NCBI GenBank assembly: GCA_963807385.1
Contig: CAWEBQ010000002.1
Location: 1,302,001-1,366,000 of the forward strand
Reading direction: 5' to 3'
From: JBDTSW01 sp963807385
Lineage (GTDB): Bacteria > Actinomycetota > Thermoleophilia > Solirubrobacterales > 70-9
Length of the DNA stretch: 64,000 nt
A model generated the notes under the pieces. That model was not told the origin of the DNA. It made no database searches and saw only the letters and a program-made list of their open reading frames with translations. Every line of letters starts with the position of its first letter. Position 1 is the first letter of the stretch. The translations under genes were made by a program, and so were the position numbers. Positions 51,389 to 59,989 of the stretch are shown in pieces.

Positions 51389-51394
51389 ATTCTA
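51389..51394 (-). promoter_or_regulatory. -10 element of surE (leaderless type)
   Basis: TAGAAT on the minus strand, 9 nt before ATG 51379. Confidence 0.45.
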
Positions 51395-51407
51395 TGGAGG
51401 CCGGGTA

Positions 51408-52172
51408 CTACCCTCCGGGCTGCGGTTCCGGCTCCGCGCGGGCCGCGGCGGGTGCGGGTGGAACCGACCACGTGAAGCCGCGCAGGTAAAGCCATGTGAG
51501 GCCGACCGCGTAGAGGATCGCCGCGATCGGTGCCGCGGCCTCGATCGCCTCGCTCCCCGCCAGCTCCGCGACCTCGTGGACGCCGCTGTAGATCAGCCAG
51601 GCGGCGAACGCGATCACCAGGACGCCCGTGATCGCGAAGAAGCGACGCAGGTCCAGACGCAGGGCACCCCGGTAGAAGAGGACGCCGAGGGTGATGGCCG
51701 CCGCCAGCCCGGCCAGCGCCGCCACCACGGAGACCACCGCGCCGGCGTCCTCGGTGGACGCGTAGAGAAACAGCGCCGTCTCGATCCCCTCGCGCGCGAC
51801 GCCGATGAAGGCGACCGTCGCCAGGGCGATCCCGCCGCCCACCCTGAGCGAGTCGCCCACCCGGCTGCGCAGGTGAGCTCCGATCGTCCGCGCCTGCTTT
51901 CGCATCCAGAAGACCATCCAGGTCACCACCGCGGCGGCGAACAGCATCGCGATGCCCTCGTAGAGCTGCTCGGCGGTCCCCTCCAGCTCGCCGACCGTCA
52001 CGAACAGGACCGAGCCCACCGCGAAGCTGAAGACGACCGCCGCGCCGACGCCGATCCACACCGTTCGCCGGTGGCGCTCGAGGTTTCCGGTCTTCTGCAG
52101 GTAGGCGAGGATCAGGCCGACGATCAGGGCGGCCTCGAAACCCTCGCGCAGCGTTATGACGAATGAACCCAT
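51408..52172 (-). CDS. FTR1-family high-affinity iron permease
   Basis: 254 residues with about seven membrane helices. The two iron-pathway motifs are REGFE (9-13, in TLREGFEAALIVGLILAYL) and REGIE (127-131, in GVAREGIETALFLYAS). The EfeU/FTR1 family imports iron, usually with a periplasmic partner (EfeO/EfeB) not seen here. The start codon is covered by an IdeR/DtxR-like box, implying repression when iron is plentiful. Confidence 0.92.
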   Translation of the reverse strand: MGSFVITLREGFEAALIVGLILAYLQKTGNLERHRRTVWIGVGAAVVFSFAVGSVLFVTVGELEGTAEQLYEGIAMLFAAAVVTWMVFWMRKQARTIGAHLRSRVGDSLRVGGGIALATVAFIGVAREGIETALFLYASTEDAGAVVSVVAALAGLAAAITLGVLFYRGALRLDLRRFFAITGVLVIAFAAWLIYSGVHEVAELAGSEAIEAAAPIAAILYAVGLTWLYLRGFTWSVPPAPAAARAEPEPQPGG

Positions 52173-52190
52173 TAGGTAACCCTAATAGAT
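52172..52190 (-). promoter_or_regulatory. IdeR/DtxR-like iron box over the FTR1 start
   Basis: TTAGG (52172-52176) and CCTAA (52181-52185) form a perfect inverted repeat around a 4 nt centre. Read on the minus strand, the 19 positions agree with the IdeR/DtxR consensus at 13 bases. TATTAG within it is a possible -10 element, 9 nt before the ATG, so bound repressor would block transcription start. Confidence 0.6.
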
Positions 52191-52210
52191 TTCGCCACAC
52201 GGCGGGGTCG

Positions 52211-52954
52211 TCAGTAGCGGACCGAGGACAGATAGAGCCCGTGCGGGGGCGCGGTCTCGCCCGCCCGCTCCCTCGGCGCGCCCTCCAACAGGGCGGGGAA
52301 GTCGGCCGGCGGACGACGGCCGGCCGCCACCTCGAGCATGGTGCCGACGATCACCCGGACCATGCTCCGCATGAACGCGTCGGCCTCGATCCACAGCTCG
52401 AGGATCGGGTCCGGGCCGATCCCGACCCCCTCCCTCCACTCGCAGCGCAGGATGTTCCGCTCGAAGCGCACGTGCTCGGTCTGCGTGGGGGTAAACGCCG
52501 TGAAGTCGTGCGCGCCCAGGGCCGCGGCGGCGCAGCGCTCCAGCGCCTCGCGGTCGAGCGGGTACGGCCACCACAGCGCCCGGCTCGCCTCGAACGGGCT
52601 CGGTACCCGCTGGGGCAACAGCCGGTAGCAGTAGGTGCGCGACCGGGCGTCGCGGCGGGCGTTGAACCCCGGCGCCGTCTCGGCCGCGCGGTAGATCGCG
52701 ATCTCGCGCGGCGTCACGGCGTCGAGGGCGCGGCGGAGGTCGGTGGCCGGCGGCTCGGAGAGCTCCATGCTCGCGACCTGGCCCCAGGCGTGCACCCCGG
52801 TATCCGTCCGTCCGGCGACGGTCAGCGCCGCCGGCATGCCAACCTGCTCGAGGCCGGCCTCGATCTCCCCCTGGATCGTCCTCAGCCCCGGCTGGACGGC
52901 CCAGCCTGCGAAGGGCGAGCCGTCGTAGGCGATGTCGAGGCGATAAGTAGGCAA
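52211..52954 (-). CDS. truA: tRNA pseudouridine synthase A
   Basis: 247 residues. The catalytic Asp is D51 in VAGRTDTGVHAWGQVASME. RSYCYRLL-like RSRTYCYRLLPQ, HDFTAF and MVRVIVGTMLEVAAGR fit TruA, which makes pseudouridine at tRNA positions 38-40. The start is TTG 52954 and no good ribosome binding site is visible. It follows rplQ by 52 nt, the common truA position. Confidence 0.95.
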   Translation of the reverse strand: MPTYRLDIAYDGSPFAGWAVQPGLRTIQGEIEAGLEQVGMPAALTVAGRTDTGVHAWGQVASMELSEPPATDLRRALDAVTPREIAIYRAAETAPGFNARRDARSRTYCYRLLPQRVPSPFEASRALWWPYPLDREALERCAAAALGAHDFTAFTPTQTEHVRFERNILRCEWREGVGIGPDPILELWIEADAFMRSMVRVIVGTMLEVAAGRRPPADFPALLEGAPRERAGETAPPHGLYLSSVRY

Positions 52955-53006
52955 GGCGGCGAAAACCGAGACTGGCTAGGACGCCGGGTGACGGTTTGCA
53001 GTCGCC

Positions 53007-53360
53007 TCAGACGAGCTCGATGAAGACCATCTCCGTCGAGTCCGACTGACGCGGGCCGAGCTTTACGATCCGCGTGTAGCCGCCGGGGCGGTCGGCGTAG
53101 CGGGGCGCGACCTCTTCGAAGAGCTTGTGGACGATGAACTTGTCCTGGCCGAGCTCCGAGAGCGCCTGGCGCCGCGCGTGCAGGTCGCCGCGCTTCGCGA
53201 GCGTGATCAGCTTCTCGAGTTTCGGCTTCACCGCCTTGGCCTTGGCCTGCGAGGTCTCGATTCGCTCGTGCTGGATCACGTCGCGGGAGAGATTGCGCAG
53301 AAGCGACCGGCGGTGAGCCGTGTCGCGGCTGAGCTTGTGTCGTTGCTTGGCGTGGCGCAT
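53007..53360 (-). CDS. rplQ: 50S ribosomal protein L17
   Basis: 117 residues, normal length. MRHAKQRHKLSRDTAHRRSL and LLRNLSRDVIQHERIETSQA are unmistakable L17. It follows rpoA by 37 nt, the usual bacterial order, and ends the alpha operon. Confidence 0.98.
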   Translation of the reverse strand: MRHAKQRHKLSRDTAHRRSLLRNLSRDVIQHERIETSQAKAKAVKPKLEKLITLAKRGDLHARRQALSELGQDKFIVHKLFEEVAPRYADRPGGYTRIVKLGPRQSDSTEMVFIELV

Positions 53361-53397
53361 GGTCGTGGCTCCCGGGCCCCGCGGCCCGAGGTGAAAG

Positions 53398-54369
53398 CTA
53401 CTCGTCGCGGAGCGAAAGGCCCAGTGCGATGAGTGACTCCTTGACCTCCTCGGTCGAGCGCTTGCCGAAGTTCGGGATCGCGTTGAGCTCCGACTCCGAG
53501 CGCTGGACGAGGTCGCCGACGGTCTGAACCCCCGCCCGCTTGAGGCAGTTGTAGGCGCGGACGCCGATCTCCAGCTCCTCGATCAGGCGGTCGTCGCCCT
53601 CGACGGCCGACCCCCCGACCGGAAGCCCCGCGGCGTCAGGGACCGCGATCGCGTCGCGGGCGGTGAGCTCCTCGACGCGGTCGGCGTCGGTGAAGATCGC
53701 CAGGCTCTTGATCAGCAGCTCGGCGGCCTCGCGCAGGGCGCTCGCCGGCTCGATCGACCCGTCGGTCTCGATCTCCAGCGAGAGCTTGTCGAAGTCGGTG
53801 CGCTGCCCGACTCGGGCGGCATCGACGTTGTAGGCGGTGCGCCGGATCGGCGAAAAGATCGAGTCGATCGGGATCACACCGATCGCCTGGTCCTCCGTCT
53901 TGTTGTCCTCGGCCGGCGAGTAGCCGCGGCCGCGGCCGATCGTGAGGTACAGCTCGAGCTTGGTGCGCTTCTCGAGTGTCGCGATCGGGGCGTCGGGGTT
54001 GAGGATCTCCACGCCGGCCGGCAGGTCGATGTCCTTGGCCGTCACCTCGCCGGGGCCGGTGGCCACCAGCGGCGCCTCGACCTCGTCGGCGTCCGTGTGC
54101 ATGCGGATGACGACGTCCTTGAGGTTGAGGACGATGTCCGTAACGTCCTCCTTGACCCCGGGCACCGAGGAGAACTCGTGAGCGACACCCTCGATGCGGA
54201 CGCTCTTGATCGCCGCCCCGCCGAGCGAGGACAGCAGCACGCGCCGGAGGCTGTTTCCGAACGTGTAGCCGAACCCCTTGTCGAGGGGCTCGATGGTGAA
54301 CGTCCCCTTCGTATCGGCGACGTCCTCCTTGGAGATCTTCGGAACCTGGAACTCGGGCAGCGTGGTCAT
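53398..54369 (-). CDS. rpoA: RNA polymerase alpha subunit
   Basis: 323 residues. The N-terminal dimerisation domain has FTIEPLDKGFGYTFGNSLRR and VLLSSLGGAAIKSVRIEGV. The C-terminal domain (YNCLKRAGVQTVGDLVQRSE, FGKRSTEEVKESL) contacts UP elements and activators. Both domains are complete. Located between rpsD and rplQ as expected. Confidence 0.98.
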   Translation of the reverse strand: MTTLPEFQVPKISKEDVADTKGTFTIEPLDKGFGYTFGNSLRRVLLSSLGGAAIKSVRIEGVAHEFSSVPGVKEDVTDIVLNLKDVVIRMHTDADEVEAPLVATGPGEVTAKDIDLPAGVEILNPDAPIATLEKRTKLELYLTIGRGRGYSPAEDNKTEDQAIGVIPIDSIFSPIRRTAYNVDAARVGQRTDFDKLSLEIETDGSIEPASALREAAELLIKSLAIFTDADRVEELTARDAIAVPDAAGLPVGGSAVEGDDRLIEELEIGVRAYNCLKRAGVQTVGDLVQRSESELNAIPNFGKRSTEEVKESLIALGLSLRDE

Positions 54370-54407
54370 GGTCTTCCTCTCGGTTGCGGCTGAAGCCTTG
54401 GGCCCTA

Positions 54408-55028
54408 CTACTTGGAGTAGAGCTCGACGATGAGCTGTTCCTCCACCGGCGTGGCGATCTCGTCACGCTCGGGGAGGCGAAGCACCTTCGCCGTCAATGC
54501 GTCGTGATCGGCCTGGAGCCACGGGGGTACCGCGGCGGTCAGCTCGGTCGCGCCGCGCACCACGTCGGTGGCCGGCGATTCGGGCTTGATCGTGATCACG
54601 TCGTCGGGTCGCAGCTGGTAGCTCGGGATGTCGACGCGGCGACCGTTGATGAACCAGTGGCCGTGTCCAATCATCTGTCGCGCCTGGCGCCGCGAGGCGG
54701 CGAATCCGAGGCGGACGAGCACGTTGTCGAAGCGTCGCTCCAGCAGGCGCAGCAGGTTGTCGCCGGTCACCCCGTCCTGGCGGGAGGCCTTGACGTAGTA
54801 GGAGCGGAACTGCTTCTCGAGCAGCTGGTAGAAGCGGCGGGCCTTCTGCTTCTCGCGAAGCTGGTTGCGGTACTCCGAGGCGCGCACCCGGCCGCGCCCA
54901 TGCTCTCCGGGCGGATAGGAGCGGCGCTCGACGCCGCACTTCTCCGTGAAGCAGCGCTCGCCCTTGAGGAACAGCTTCTGGCCCTCACGGCGGCACTGCT
55001 TGCACTGCGGGCCGGTGTCCCTGGCCAT
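54408..55028 (-). CDS. rpsD: 30S ribosomal protein S4
   Basis: 206 residues. A zinc-binding N-terminus carries four cysteines (CKQCRREGQKLFLKGERC then FTEKC). The S4 RNA-binding domain follows with FDNVLVRLGFAASRRQARQM and GHWFINGRRVDIPSY. The Cys-containing form differs from E. coli S4. ATG 55028 gives the normal length and lies 2 nt after rpsK. Confidence 0.98.
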   Translation of the reverse strand: MARDTGPQCKQCRREGQKLFLKGERCFTEKCGVERRSYPPGEHGRGRVRASEYRNQLREKQKARRFYQLLEKQFRSYYVKASRQDGVTGDNLLRLLERRFDNVLVRLGFAASRRQARQMIGHGHWFINGRRVDIPSYQLRPDDVITIKPESPATDVVRGATELTAAVPPWLQADHDALTAKVLRLPERDEIATPVEEQLIVELYSK

Positions 55029-55030
55029 GC

Positions 55031-55423
55031 CTAACCCCGCTTCCGCTTCTTGGGACGGCAGCCGTTGTGGGCCTGCGGGGAGACGTCCTTGACGGTCGTG
55101 ACCTGAATCCCGGCGGCCTGCAGCGAGCGGATCGCGGTGTCGCGGCCGGAGCCGGCGCCCTTGGCGTGGACCTCGACCCGCTCGAGGCCGTGCTCCATGC
55201 CCTTGCGGGCGGCGGCGTCGGCCGTGACCTGGGCGGCGAACGGGGTGGACTTGCGCGAGCCCTTGAACCCGGCGGAGCCGGCGGACTCCCAGCACACCAC
55301 GTTGCCCTCGGGGTCGGTGATCGTGACGATCGTGTTGTTGAACGAGGTCTTGATGTGCGCGATCCCGTACGGGACGTTCTTCTTGACGCGGCGGCGCGTC
55401 TTGCCTTTTCTGGGCTGGGGCAT
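55031..55423 (-). CDS. rpsK: 30S ribosomal protein S11
   Basis: 130 residues. YGIAHIKTSFNNTIVTITD, GSRKSTPFAAQVTADAAARK and the ending DVSPQAHNGCRPKKRKRG are typical S11. The first 12 residues are very basic. Positioned between rpsM and rpsD. Confidence 0.98.
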   Translation of the reverse strand: MPQPRKGKTRRRVKKNVPYGIAHIKTSFNNTIVTITDPEGNVVCWESAGSAGFKGSRKSTPFAAQVTADAAARKGMEHGLERVEVHAKGAGSGRDTAIRSLQAAGIQVTTVKDVSPQAHNGCRPKKRKRG

Positions 55424-55434
55424 CGGTCAGTCGC

Positions 55435-55818
55435 TCACTTCGGGCCCGGCGCCTTGCGCCTGCCGGCCACGCTCATGCGCTTCGGGCCCTTGCGGCCGCG
55501 CGCGTTGGTCTTCGTCCGCTGGCCGCGCGTTGGCAGGCCGCGACGGTGACGGAGCCCGCGGTACGCGCCGATCTCCGACAGGCGCTTGATGTTCTGCGAG
55601 CGCTCGCGGCGAAGGTCACCCTCCACCTCGCGGGCCTCGACCGCCTCGCGAAGCTTCACGGCCTCGTCGTCGGTGAGGTCCTTGACGTAGGTGTCGGGAT
55701 CGATCTTGGTGTCCGCGAGGATCCTCTGAGCCGTGGAGCGGCCCACGCCGTGGACGTAGGTGAGCCCGATCTCGATCCGCTTGTTGAGCGGGAGGTTGAT
55801 GCCTGCGATGCGCGCCAT
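55435..55818 (-). CDS. rpsM: 30S ribosomal protein S13
   Basis: 127 residues. MARIAGINLPLNKRIEIGLT and the C-terminal GLPTRGQRTKTNARGRKGPK are diagnostic. ATG 55818 has GGAGGTGG upstream. It binds the head of the 30S subunit and contacts tRNA and L5. Confidence 0.98.
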   Translation of the reverse strand: MARIAGINLPLNKRIEIGLTYVHGVGRSTAQRILADTKIDPDTYVKDLTDDEAVKLREAVEAREVEGDLRRERSQNIKRLSEIGAYRGLRHRRGLPTRGQRTKTNARGRKGPKRMSVAGRRKAPGPK

Positions 55819-55874
55819 CAGCGACCACCTCCAGGGCTGACGGGACCGAACAGGTCGAGGACGCAGGGAGCGTG

Positions 55875-55889
55875 GCCTGCCTCGCAGGC
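55875..55889. other. Hairpin in the rpmJ-rpsM gap
   Basis: GCCTGC-CTC-GCAGGC, six pairs, 3 nt loop, in the 105 nt gap between rpmJ and rpsM. It may tune expression or RNA processing within the operon. Confidence 0.3.
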
Positions 55890-55923
55890 GAGCGAACGAG
55901 GACGAAGAGATGTGAAGGTCATG

Positions 55924-56037
55924 TCAGCCCTGCCTCTGCTTGTGCCGGGGGTTGGAACAGATGATCAGCACCTTGCCGCGCCTCCGAATGACTCGGCAGC
56001 GCTCACACATGGGCTTCACGGACGTTCGAACCTTCAT
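55924..56037 (-). CDS. rpmJ: 50S ribosomal protein L36 (zinc form)
   Basis: 37 residues read directly: MKVRTSVKPMCERCRVIRRR then GKVLIICSNPRHKQRQG. C11, C14, C27 and H32 form the zinc site, so this is the Cys-containing (C+) paralog. GGAG lies 12-15 nt upstream. Positioned before rpsM as in most bacteria, but without infA in front of it. Confidence 0.97.
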   Translation of the reverse strand: MKVRTSVKPMCERCRVIRRRGKVLIICSNPRHKQRQG

Positions 56038-56159
56038 CGGCTCCCCAAATCCTCCAGGGGGTCGTATCCATCACTTACATCGAGAAGGCCCCCAGGCCCC
56101 ATGAATCGGGCGAGAGGGCACTAACAAATGGCCTTGCGGCCGACCGGGAAGGATAGCAA
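56038..56159. other. 122 nt gap between the ICMT-like gene and rpmJ
   Basis: Too short for infA (about 216 nt) and no open frame for it exists. On the minus strand it holds TTGTTA and later GGATAC, which might form a weak promoter for the alpha operon, and GGGGCCTGGGGGCC, a partly self-complementary run. Nothing decisive. Confidence 0.4.
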
Positions 56160-56654
56160 TCACCACACGCCTGGCACAAGGCGCCTCGTGCGTGCCATGT
56201 AGTCGCGGTAGGGATCACCGAGCTCGGCGGCCAGCACCCGTTCCTCCGCCAGCAGGCGAATCGTGAAGCCGATGAGCGTCGGGAGCGCCGCGAGCGCCAG
56301 CGAAAGCCAGCTGCCCAGCATCAGTCCGAGCCCGGCGGCGCAGAGGACCATGCCCGTGTAGCTCGGATGTCGCACCCAGGCGTAGGGGCCCGATTCGACC
56401 ACCTCGTGGCCCTCCTGGACGACGACCCGGAACTTGAAGAACCGGCCAAGCGTGCGCACCGACCACACCCGCAGGGTGAAGCCGGACGCCAGCATCACCG
56501 CGCCCACCGCGACCGGCCACCACGCTGGCCCGCCGATCGCCGGCCCTTCCTCCCCGTAGGCGGCTATGACCGCCGCCGCCAGCCCCGCCAGGACCGCGAG
56601 GGTCAACATCGTCGTGGTGGCGTCGCGGGTATCGCGCCCGCCGGTGCGGGCCAT
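56160..56654 (-). CDS. Isoprenylcysteine carboxyl methyltransferase (ICMT/PEMT)-like membrane protein
   Basis: 164 residues from ATG 56654; the frame is open further upstream to about 56714, so the start is uncertain. Four hydrophobic segments. The family motif is VVQEGHEVVESGPYAWVRHP then SYTGMVLCAAGLGLMLGSW, and AEERVLAAELGDPYRDYMAR near the C-terminus is the SAM-site region. Such enzymes methylate lipids or prenylated or small substrates. It sits between map and rpmJ, where infA is usual. Confidence 0.82.
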   Translation of the reverse strand: MARTGGRDTRDATTTMLTLAVLAGLAAAVIAAYGEEGPAIGGPAWWPVAVGAVMLASGFTLRVWSVRTLGRFFKFRVVVQEGHEVVESGPYAWVRHPSYTGMVLCAAGLGLMLGSWLSLALAALPTLIGFTIRLLAEERVLAAELGDPYRDYMARTRRLVPGVW

Positions 56655-56716
56655 GAGCGCAAGCTCGCCGGCCAGCCAGGCTCCGGCGCCGATCCAGAAG
56701 GCCGTCGGGACCGTGG

Positions 56717-57484
56717 CTAGTCCTCGTGCCAGGGGGTCAGGATCCGAGGGCCGTCCTCGGTGACCGCGACCGTGAACTCGAAGTGCGCCGCGAGGGAGCC
56801 GTCCGAGGAGTAGACCGCCCAGTTGTCGCCGCCCACGCGCACCTCGGGCCCGCCGGCGTTCACCATCGGCTCGATCGCGAGCACCATCCCGGCCTCCAGC
56901 AGCGGGCCGCTGCCCGGCTCGCCGAAGTTGGAGATCTGCGGGTCCTCGTGCATGTCGCGGCCGATGCCGTGCCCCACCAGGGTCCGGATGATCGAGAGGT
57001 CCTCGGCCTCGACGGTCGTCTGGATCGTGTGCGAAACGTCGCCGAGATGGTTGCCGGGCCGGGCGTGCTCGATGCCCGCGAAGAGCGAGGCCTTGGTCAC
57101 GTCGAGCAGCTGCTGGGCCTCGTCGGAGATCGGGCCCACCGCGACGGTCATCGCCGCGTCGGCGACCCAGCCGTCCTTGGTCACGCCGACGTCGAGGGAG
57201 ATGATGTCGCCGCGCGCGAGCTCGTGCGAGCCTGGGATCCCGTGGACGACCATCGAGTTCGGCGACGCGCAGATCGAGGCGGGGAAGCCGCGATACCCCT
57301 TGAAGGACGCGATGGCGTCCTGCGAGGCGATGAACTTCTCCGCGGCGAGGTCGAGATCGGCGGTGGTGGTGCCGGGGCGGCACTTGGAGGCGAGCATCCG
57401 CAGGCAGCGGGCCTGGATCGCGCCGGCCGCAGCCATCTGCTCGATCTGCTCGGGCGTCTTGAGGAGGATGCCGCTGCGATACAT
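56717..57484 (-). CDS. map: Methionine aminopeptidase, type I
   Basis: 255 residues. Metal ligands are in ISLDVGVTKDGWVADAAMTV (two Asp), GHGIGRDMHEDPQ (His), LAIEPMVNAG (Glu) and HFEFTVAVTEDG (Glu); HGIPG holds the substrate His. It removes N-terminal Met from new proteins. ATG 57484 was chosen because TACTCT (57495-57500) lies 10 nt upstream; GTG 57493 is an alternative. Confidence 0.97.
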   Translation of the reverse strand: MYRSGILLKTPEQIEQMAAAGAIQARCLRMLASKCRPGTTTADLDLAAEKFIASQDAIASFKGYRGFPASICASPNSMVVHGIPGSHELARGDIISLDVGVTKDGWVADAAMTVAVGPISDEAQQLLDVTKASLFAGIEHARPGNHLGDVSHTIQTTVEAEDLSIIRTLVGHGIGRDMHEDPQISNFGEPGSGPLLEAGMVLAIEPMVNAGGPEVRVGGDNWAVYSSDGSLAAHFEFTVAVTEDGPRILTPWHED

Positions 57485-57494
57485 GGTGCTCACG

Positions 57495-57500
57495 AGAGTA
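57495..57500 (-). promoter_or_regulatory. -10-like element upstream of map (leaderless type)
   Basis: TACTCT on the minus strand, 10 nt before ATG 57484, within the 37 nt adk-map gap. It may provide a promoter inside the ribosomal gene cluster. Confidence 0.35.
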
Positions 57501-57521
57501 GGGCCGGGGAGGCGGGCCGCC

Positions 57522-58196
57522 TCAGGCCTGCTCCTCCATGCGCATCGTCGCCAGGAGCGCGCGAATCTCCTCCGCGACCTCGTCGGGGGGCCTGTCTCCA
57601 TCGAGCCGCTGCAGCTTGCCCGCGTTCTCGTATCGCTCGATCAGGGGCTCGGTCTTCTCAGCGTACGTGGCGAGCCGGTTGCGGATGACCTCCGGCTTGT
57701 CGTCGTCGCGGATGATCAGCTTCCCGCCGCAGGCGTCGCAGATGCCCTCCTTCTCGGGAGGATCGAACTCGACGTGGAAGATGTGCCCCCCCTTGACGCA
57801 GCTGCGCCGCCCGCCGAGACGGCGAACGACCTCCTCCTCCCCCACTTCGATCAGGATCGCGGCGGACAGCTCGCGGCCGAGTTGCCCGAACTTCTGGTCC
57901 AGGGAATCGGCCTGGCCCGCGGTGCGCGGGAAGCCGTCCAGGATGAAGCCGTCCGCGGCCTCGGGCGTGGCGATCCGAGCGGCGATCAGGCCCACGATCA
58001 GCTCGTCCGGCACGAGGTCGCCGGCGTCCATGTACTCCCTGGCCTTCTGCCCCAGCTCGCCCCCCTCGCGGACGGAGGCGCGAAGGATGTCGCCGGTGGC
58101 GTAGTAGGGCAGGTCGAAGTCCTCCTGCAGGCGCTCGCCCTGGGTGCCCTTGCCGGACCCCGGCGGACCGAGAAGTACGAGGTTGAGCTCAGACAT
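57522..58196 (-). CDS. adk: Adenylate kinase
   Basis: 224 residues, long form. P-loop LVLLGPPGSGKGTQGERL, YYATGDILRASVREG, GFILDGFPRTAGQAD. The LID carries a zinc-type set (RRSCVKGGHIFHVEF then GICDACGGKL), with IRDDDKPEVIRNRL after it. It interconverts AMP, ADP and ATP. Ten nucleotides downstream of secY, the standard spc-operon order. Confidence 0.97.
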   Translation of the reverse strand: MSELNLVLLGPPGSGKGTQGERLQEDFDLPYYATGDILRASVREGGELGQKAREYMDAGDLVPDELIVGLIAARIATPEAADGFILDGFPRTAGQADSLDQKFGQLGRELSAAILIEVGEEEVVRRLGGRRSCVKGGHIFHVEFDPPEKEGICDACGGKLIIRDDDKPEVIRNRLATYAEKTEPLIERYENAGKLQRLDGDRPPDEVAEEIRALLATMRMEEQA

Positions 58197-58206
58197 GGCG
58201 GCGGGC

Positions 58207-59481
58207 CTACTTCAGGAAGCCTTCGTAATTTCGCATCATGAGCTGCGCCTCGAGCTGCTTGACGGTGTCGAGGGCGACGCCGACGACGATCAGGATCGAG
58301 GTACCACCGAAGAAGAAGTTCGCCGAGGTCTGGCTGATCAGGATCGTCGGAAGGGCGGCGACGGCGCCGAGGTAGAGCGCCCCCGGGAAGGTGAGGCGGG
58401 AGAGGATGCGGTCCAGGTACTCGGCCGTCGGCCGGCCGGGTCTGACCCCGGGGATGAAGCCACCGTACTTCTTGAGGTTGTCGGCCTGGTCGACCGGGTT
58501 GAACGTGACCGCCGTGTAGAAGTAGGTGAAGATCACGATGAAGAAGACCTCGCCCACGATGTAGGCCCAGCCGTTCGGGCTGAAGAAGGCGGCGAAGTCG
58601 AGTGCCGCCGGGGTGTTGATGAGCTGCCCGATCGTCGGCGGGAAGGCCATGATCGAGGCGGCGAAGATCACCGGGATGACGCCGGCCATGTTCACGCGCA
58701 ACGGCAGGTAGGTGGACCCGCCCGTGGTCATCCGGCGGCCCACCACGCGCTTGGCGTACTGGACCGGGATCCGGCGCTGCCCCTCCTGGACGAAGACGAT
58801 GCCGACGATCACCGCCAGGGCCACGAACGGCATCATCACCACGAACACCTGGTCCGGGCTCGTCCACCAGGCGACGATCCCGCTGGGCAGCCCGGCGACG
58901 ATCGACGCGAAGATCATCAGCGAGATCCCGTTCCCGACGCCGCGCTGGGTGATCAACTCGCCCAGCCACATCAGCAGGGTGCATCCCGCGGTGAGCGAGA
59001 TCACCACCAGGAACACTGTCCCGAAGCCCGAGTTGGTCCCGAGCGGGCTCACCCCTCCCGAGAAGGAGTTGGACTGGAAGAGCGCGACGTAGCCCAGCGA
59101 CTGCGCGAACGCCAGGCCGACGGTGAGGTAGCGCGTGTACTGGGTGATCTTCTGCTGACCGACCTCGCCCTCCTTCTGCAGGCGCTCGAGGGCCGGCACC
59201 ACCACCGTCAACAGCTGCAGGATGATCGACGCGGTGATGTAGGGCATGATCCCCAGCGCGAACAGGCTGAGGCGCGAGAGGCTCCCGCCGGAGAACAGGT
59301 TGAGGAACCCGAGGATGTTCGAACCCGCGAAGTTGCTCTCCAGCGACTCGACGGCCGCGATGTCCACCCCCGGGGCCGGGATGTAGGCCCCGAGCCGGTA
59401 GAGCGCCAGCATCGCCGCCGTGAACAGCAGCTTCCGGCGGATCTCCGGGATCGCGAAGCTGTTGACGATCGTCTGGAGCAT
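58207..59481 (-). CDS. secY: Preprotein translocase subunit SecY
   Basis: 424 residues, ten membrane helices. LLFTAAMLALYRLGAYIPAP is at the start, then FSGGSLSRLSLFALGIMPYI (plug region), GNGISLMIFASIVAGLP and PVQYAKRVVGRRMTTGGSTY. GFIPGVRPGRPTAEYLDRIL fits cytoplasmic loop 5 with the translocation Arg. Forms the SecYEG channel. Located between rplO and adk. Confidence 0.98.
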   Translation of the reverse strand: MLQTIVNSFAIPEIRRKLLFTAAMLALYRLGAYIPAPGVDIAAVESLESNFAGSNILGFLNLFSGGSLSRLSLFALGIMPYITASIILQLLTVVVPALERLQKEGEVGQQKITQYTRYLTVGLAFAQSLGYVALFQSNSFSGGVSPLGTNSGFGTVFLVVISLTAGCTLLMWLGELITQRGVGNGISLMIFASIVAGLPSGIVAWWTSPDQVFVVMMPFVALAVIVGIVFVQEGQRRIPVQYAKRVVGRRMTTGGSTYLPLRVNMAGVIPVIFAASIMAFPPTIGQLINTPAALDFAAFFSPNGWAYIVGEVFFIVIFTYFYTAVTFNPVDQADNLKKYGGFIPGVRPGRPTAEYLDRILSRLTFPGALYLGAVAALPTILISQTSANFFFGGTSILIVVGVALDTVKQLEAQLMMRNYEGFLK

Positions 59482-59494
59482 CAGCGGCCCCCGA

Positions 59495-59989
59495 CTAGTC
59501 CTCGATCAGTTCAGCTATCCCGCCCGCAGCCTCGATCTTCTCGCGGGCGGCAGCGCTAAACGAGTGGGCTCGGACGGTGAGCTTCTTCGAGAGCTCACCC
59601 CGGGCGAGGATCTTCACCGGGTGCTTTCGCTTGGCCAGCCCGGCGGCCCGCAGCGTGTCGGGCGTGACCTCCGCCCCTGCGTCGAAGCGCTCCTCGAGGT
59701 CGGCGAGGTTCACCGGCTGAGTGTGGGTACGGAAGCGCTCGAACGGCATCGAGGTCTTCTTGTTCGGGCCGCGGAGCTTGCGCATCCGCATGTGGATCGG
59801 GTTCTGCCCGCCCTCGTAGCCCGCCTTGCTCTTCGAGCCGGCCCGGGAGCCGTAGCCCTTGTGGCCGCGGCCGGAGGTCTTGCCCATGCCGGAGCCCTCG
59901 CCACGGCCGACCCGCTTTCGCGGCTGGCGCGATCCCGGCTTCGGGCGGACCGTATGGAGCTCGACCTCCTCGGGGGTCAGGCGGGGCAT
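59495..59989 (-). CDS. rplO: 50S ribosomal protein L15
   Basis: 164 residues. KRVGRGEGSGMGKTSGRGHK and GYGSRAGSKSKAGYEGGQNP are L15 signatures. The last part (HSFSAAAREKIEAAGGIAEL) is typical. The start overlaps the rpmD stop (TGATG). Confidence 0.98.
   Translation of the reverse strand: MPRLTPEEVELHTVRPKPGSRQPRKRVGRGEGSGMGKTSGRGHKGYGSRAGSKSKAGYEGGQNPIHMRMRKLRGPNKKTSMPFERFRTHTQPVNLADLEERFDAGAEVTPDTLRAAGLAKRKHPVKILARGELSKKLTVRAHSFSAAAREKIEAAGGIAELIED

Noticed and set aside
56038..56159. infA hidden upstream of rpmJ
   Set aside because: The gap is too short and no S1-like domain is encoded in any frame.
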